Of a DNA stretch of 64,000 nucleotides, positions 59,985-64,000 are shown piece by piece. The position numbers and the translations under genes were made by a program. The notes below the pieces were generated by a model that was not told the DNA's origin, did no database searches, and saw nothing but the letters and a program-made list of their open reading frames with translations. Origin of the DNA: Warburgia ugandensis (Eukaryota > Streptophyta > Magnoliopsida > Canellales > Canellaceae). Each line of letters begins with the position of its first letter. Position 1 is the stretch's first letter. The DNA lies in NCBI GenBank assembly GCA_035236585.1, contig CP141132.1, positions 81,644,880 through 81,708,879 of the forward strand, in the 5' to 3' direction.

Positions 59985-62089
59985 TTGACATCCAATACAA
60001 ACCTGGAAGGCAGAATCGGGTTGCAGATGCTCTCTCCAGGAAGGCTGACCTGGGCATCACTGAAGGTTCTTCCAATTCCCAACAGGATTACCCAGCAGAT
60101 CTGGAATGCAAATACAACTTAATGGCCCTCTCTACTGTCTAGTGCCAAGGATTTCCAGGACTAGAAGATGAAATCCGACAAGATGTGAGCCTACAATCCA
60201 TCCTACAAGACCTTTTGGTCGACCAGAGCAGTCACAAAGGCTTCTCTTTGAGACACGGTTGCCTACTATTCTATGACCGGTTGGTCATTCCTAAGACTTC
60301 TCCTAGAATCCCCACCTTACTCAACGAATTTCACTCAACTTCAGTTGGTGGGCATTCAGGATCCTTCAGAACATTCAAGAGGCTTTCCAATGTCTTGTTT
60401 TGGAAAGGAATGAGGAAGGACGTCCAACAATTTGTGACCTCTTGTGACGTGTGCCAAAGAAATAAATACCAAGCCCTCAAACCGGGAGGGCTTCTTCAGC
60501 CTTTACCTATTCCAGAACAAGTTTGGGATGACCTATCCATGGACTTTATTGGGGGCTTACCTAGATCTCATGGGATGGAGACAATACTTGTGGTTGTAGA
60601 CCGTCTCTCTAAATACAGTCATTTCCTACCCTTAGGCCACCCATTTTCTGCTCAAGAGGTTGCTACTCGCTTTGCTAAAGAGATAGTCCGGTTACACGGG
60701 TATCCACGTTCCATAATATCTGATAGGGATCGCCTATTTGTCAGTCAATTTTGGACAGAACTATTCAAGTTAGCTGGAATAGAGCTGAAAATGAGCACTG
60801 CCTATCACCCGCAGATAGATGGGCAAACTGAAGCTGTCAACAGATGCTTGGAAACATACTTACGCTGCTTCACTTCAAACCATCCTAAGCAGTGGCCCCA
60901 GTGGATTCCATGGGAGGAATTCTGGTATAACACTACCTTTCAAGGGGCTGCTGGAATGTCCCCATTCAAGGCCCTGTATGGAAGAGAACCCCCTACTTTA
61001 TTACGGCTTTCTGATAAAGGGTCTGTGGTGGAGGCAATAAACCAACAAATCTAGGACAGGAATGTTATCTTGCAAGAACTAAAAGGTAACTTATTAATGG
61101 CCCAAACTAGAATGAAGTCCCAAGCAGACAAAACACGAAGAGATGTTCAATTCAAAATAGGGGAACCGGTCTTTCTAAAGTTACAACCTTTTAAGTTCAA
61201 GAAGTTGGCTAAAAGACCCAATGAGAAGCTTAGCCCCAGGTTTTATGGCCCTTATCTAGTATTGGAACGAGTGGGAGAAGTCGCCTATCACTTGGATTTA
61301 CCACCCACTACCCAAATCCATCCTGTTTTCCATGTTTCCCAACTCAAGTAGTCCTTGTCAAGCTCCGCCCAAGTTCAACCACTGCCTACTGGTCTGACTG
61401 AAGAATTGGAACTCGTTGTGTATCCTGAATCCATCAAGCAATTCAGAACACTACCAAATGGCCAGAAGGAAGTCCTGGTGAAGTGGAAGCATCTACCTGA
61501 ATGTGATAACACTTGGGAACTCTATGATGTGTTAGACACTCAATTTCCCTCCTTCCACCTTGAGGACAAGGTGAAACTACTAGGGGAGGGTAATGTTACA
61601 TCACCAATATACCAGACCTATTCTAGAAGAAGGAAGCAGTTATGGATGATGAGTTGTTACACAGGTCTGTTGGAGGAGGATTTTCCAGTCAGTTGAGAGA
61701 ATCATGTAGTTACAATCCAGTTGTTCATATAGTTACAATCCAGTTGTTCATGTAGTTACAATCTAGTTTATTGAGAGATGTAGTTACAATCCAATCTGTT
61801 GAGAGATGATTACAGAAGATTAGGTAGTTACAAGCTAGTGGGTACACGGTTGAGGAGGGAGGAGGTGACGTTAAAAGGGAGGGAATTGGCAAGAGAGGGG
61901 GGGAGAAACGAGGTGAGTGGGAAGTATTGGGAGAAACTTCATCTCCTAAGTCTTCTTGATTCTTTAGTTCTATTCTCGTTTATCTTGTCCATGGATCCCT
62001 TGTAATTCAAGCACTTCATTCAATAAACTTAACCACGTTTTCTTCTTACTGGATTAACCACTGAAGTTCGAACCAGTAGACCTATCACA
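59985..62089 (+). mobile_element. 5'-truncated Ty3/gypsy retrotransposon in a NYC1 exon
   Basis: The element begins inside pol at the end of RNase H (DIQYKPGRQNRVADALSRK, 59986 onward). Next is integrase (60185-61054) with its zinc-binding His/Cys pattern (HSTSVGGHSG ... CDVCQ) and catalytic residues in MDFIGG, SDRDRLFVS and GQTEAVNR. A C-terminal chromodomain-like segment follows (VLVKWKHLPECDNTWELYD, about 61475-61540), typical of chromoviruses. In-frame stops at about 60139, 61052 and 61349 inactivate it. The 5' LTR, gag, protease and reverse transcriptase are absent. It ends with one LTR. Confidence 0.93.
61594..62089 (+). repeat. 3' LTR of the gypsy element (496 bp)
   Basis: The LTR starts tgttacatcacc right after a polypurine tract (aggggagggtaa, 61582-61593) and ends cctatcaca, fitting the TG...CA rule. 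Inside it a gtagttacaatc motif repeats about every 30 bp (61709-61795). The host exon resumes at 62090. Confidence 0.82.
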
Positions 62090-64000
62090 GTAAAGGAGCT
62101 TGAGGAGAACCTTAAGGAGGCTATACTCAGTATGGGTAGCTAGCAGAGGACAAATGTGGCCCATGCTGAAGTAGTTTGGTATCGCATGCGATGTTTGCAA
62201 GGGCAATGATGTGAGGAAGTTGGCTGATTTTGCTGCTAATGAGCTTGGTTCTATAGATATTTGGGTGAATATAATGTTTATTAATTGGGTGAGTATTTTG
62301 TATCTAAGCATCAAAATATTATAGTTTTTACTCTATACTCGATTTGGAAGCTGTGATAGATTAGCAGTATACAACTGATATGGTGATCCAGTTAGGGCCT
62401 TCCCGTGCTGTAATTATGGGCTAGAGTCAATGGTGTTTTATGTCTAATCTGCTGATGCATGAAGATTTCATGTCTGTGGTTGGAGAATCTATTGATGCCT
62501 TTGTTCTTCTCCGTATCTTATTTCATTAGTTCTAATGCCTATATCCTTGATTCGCTTTGGACAGATAAACAATGCTGGAAAAAAACAGAAGTTTTAGGCC
62601 CCTGCTGCAACTTACAATGCAGGTCTGCTACCTGATAATAATTTCGTTTACCACATGCAGTAATTCCTCAATTTTCTCTAGTAATGGTAATCAACCTTTT
62701 GAGAGTTGCAAGCATTACTGTTTAGTCATGATAAACCTATGCGATGTTACAAATTGTCAAATTTCAATTTCAGAAACAGTAGCAACAGCATTAGTTCGAA
62801 GTGGCAATTTTTGTGAATAATCAGAGGGTCCAAACTATAAAAATGCATTTGTGCAATGTCTAGTCAACATTTACATCTTGATTTACATCATACCAACTAA
62901 TCATTTGTACGTATATTTGGTGAAGTGACTAAAAGTATTATGGTATTACTTGATGGCAAGATTGTCTCTACCAATTTGGTCAGTTCATTAATTTGCACAC
63001 GAGAAGCCATCTCTGCTATGAAATCCCAGGCAGCGTGGTCATGTATTTAAGATGGATGGTGCAGGTTCTGGGGGATCCAGCACGCCTTTGACAGCTGTGT
63101 AAGCTTCACGTTATTTGTTTATGTTTTCATTTTGTTTCTTTATGAATGAAGATCAAAGTTGTGGCCAGAACTTTGTATCTCATAGTTCAGTTTATCATGG
63201 GTTATGACCATTTGCAACTCGCGATGTGTACAATGTTATTTCACTTTGAAGCTATGCTTCAACAAAGTGTGGTTTGAGGCAGCTTCGAGCATCACTTATG
63301 AGAGAGTGCAAATGGTCCAAGATGGGAGTGCATACTGCATCTCCAGGCATGGTACTAACTACTAACAGATTTGTGATTAAGATGACTTCAGACTCATTGA
63401 TTTACTTCAAAGTTGTATTTCATGAAGTTAGTGGCTTTTAATGACTTTTGTTGAGCAAAGGGTACAACTGAGCATTCTCATGTTTGCCAAGGTTCAAAAA
63501 CTTGATGCTTTAGTCATAGTCAACTAGATAGTTATCAAGTTATGAATCAAACTTATTGAGCTCAGATGACTAGTGATATTATCTGATGTTTTAGACTATT
63601 GAAGTGCAAAATCAAATTCATTTTACAAAAGAGGAAAGTACCACATTGGTGTCCTCTATACTGACAAATCAGCTATACCCCCATCTCTTGAACTATCAAG
63701 CCAACTTGGATAAATTTTTAGAAGTGGTTGGGTTTCTTAGTTACGTATATTCAGCTCTGTATAGTGGCTTTCTGCATTGACTTTTTCTTTGAAACCCTAA
63801 ATACTTGATCTTATATTGGAAGGTTTATTACTGAACAGGTGTTGTATTTGCAGTGGTTCGACTCTTAAAGATAAATAAATGTTTAATTACTTCCAAGGAT
63901 GCGTGTTGTGAGGGGCACTGGAAAGGTGATTAATCATTTGACACCTCCTCGAATCTTGATTGCTTTAGTAACTGCATGGTTGCGCAGAGGATGATGGTTT

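Larger units (their letters stand above)
56452..64000 (+). pseudogene. NYC1: Chlorophyll b reductase (NYC1) pseudogene, split by a retroelement
   Basis: NYC1 is a thylakoid short-chain dehydrogenase that reduces chlorophyll b in senescing leaves. Recognisable exon remnants: about 56509-56815 (N-terminus, ending AEAVFFSV), 58409-58529 (GGDSQLNTLIWYSW, then SRAGPRNLVITG), 59757-59831 (TRALGKALTQEFILSGDR), 59963-59984 plus 62090-62264 (SPESVDMT / VKELEENLKE ... GIACDVCKGNDVRKL), 62565-62622 (SFRPLLQL), 62961-63098 (IVSTNLVSSLICTREA ... MDGAGSGGSSTPLT), 63252-63351 (STKCGLRQL ... TASPGM) and 63854 to the edge (RVVRGTGKVINHLTPP). Exon borders are mostly conserved. Lesions: frameshift in exon 1, TGA ending its first frame at 56662, TAG at 62141, frameshifts near 62175, 62579-62585 (A7 run) and 63030, a deletion after 62622, TAA at 63876, another deletion before 63895, and TGA at 63992. 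The rest lies outside the window. Confidence 0.9.

Noticed and set aside
59985-62089. Complete autonomous gypsy element
   Set aside because: No 5' LTR, gag, protease or reverse transcriptase is present, and the remaining pol has in-frame stops.

Overview
This window is nuclear DNA of a flowering plant, most likely a dicot or another non-grass angiosperm. The evidence is long AT-rich introns with GT-AG borders, plant-only families (PERK kinase, P-class PPR protein, chlorophyll b reductase, WAK-like kinase), a nuclear tRNA-Arg(CCT), and plant SINEs, RTE and L1-type LINEs, and Ty3/gypsy sequence. I cannot name the species.

Layout. 1-2.1 kb: an RTE-type LINE remnant carrying a nested hAT-like element. 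4.1-9.5 kb (-): a plastid-type tRNA(Ile)-lysidine synthase (TilS/RSY3 family), nine exons resolved and the 3' end not. 13.1-20.0 kb (+): a complete ten-exon site-1 protease (S1P/SBT6.1). 21.3-21.9 kb (-): an intronless acidic protein of unknown function. 22.0 kb (+): tRNA-Arg(CCT). 25.3-29.1 kb (-): a Rab7/RABG3 GTPase. 32.5-37.5 kb (-): a PERK1-like receptor kinase. 38-45 kb: a repeat-rich stretch with a WAK-like kinase pseudogene. 46.0-51.0 kb (-): an ankyrin + AAA (CbxX/CfqX) ATPase. 53.2-55.2 kb (-): an intronless mitochondrial-type PPR protein. 56.5 kb to the right edge (+): a decayed copy of the chlorophyll b reductase gene NYC1, split by a truncated Ty3/gypsy element.

The intact genes are single-copy housekeeping or signalling genes and do not form an operon or cluster. 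From memory, TilS/RSY3, PERK1 and the ankyrin-AAA gene have close neighbours in Arabidopsis (At3g24560, At3g24550, At3g24530). Their shared presence and orientation here suggests a conserved block, with S1P, the unknown protein, the tRNA and Rab7 lying between them.

The most informative material is the transposon archaeology. One Au-like SINE family has fifteen recognisable copies here, several with clear target-site duplications (TSDs). 5'-truncated RTE LINE ends with GAT-repeat tails include a 40-bp insertion. There are nested insertions (hAT in RTE, RTE in L1, SINE in a kinase pseudogene), and a gypsy element in a NYC1 exon has lost its left half. I did not find a convincing novel defence or metabolic system.
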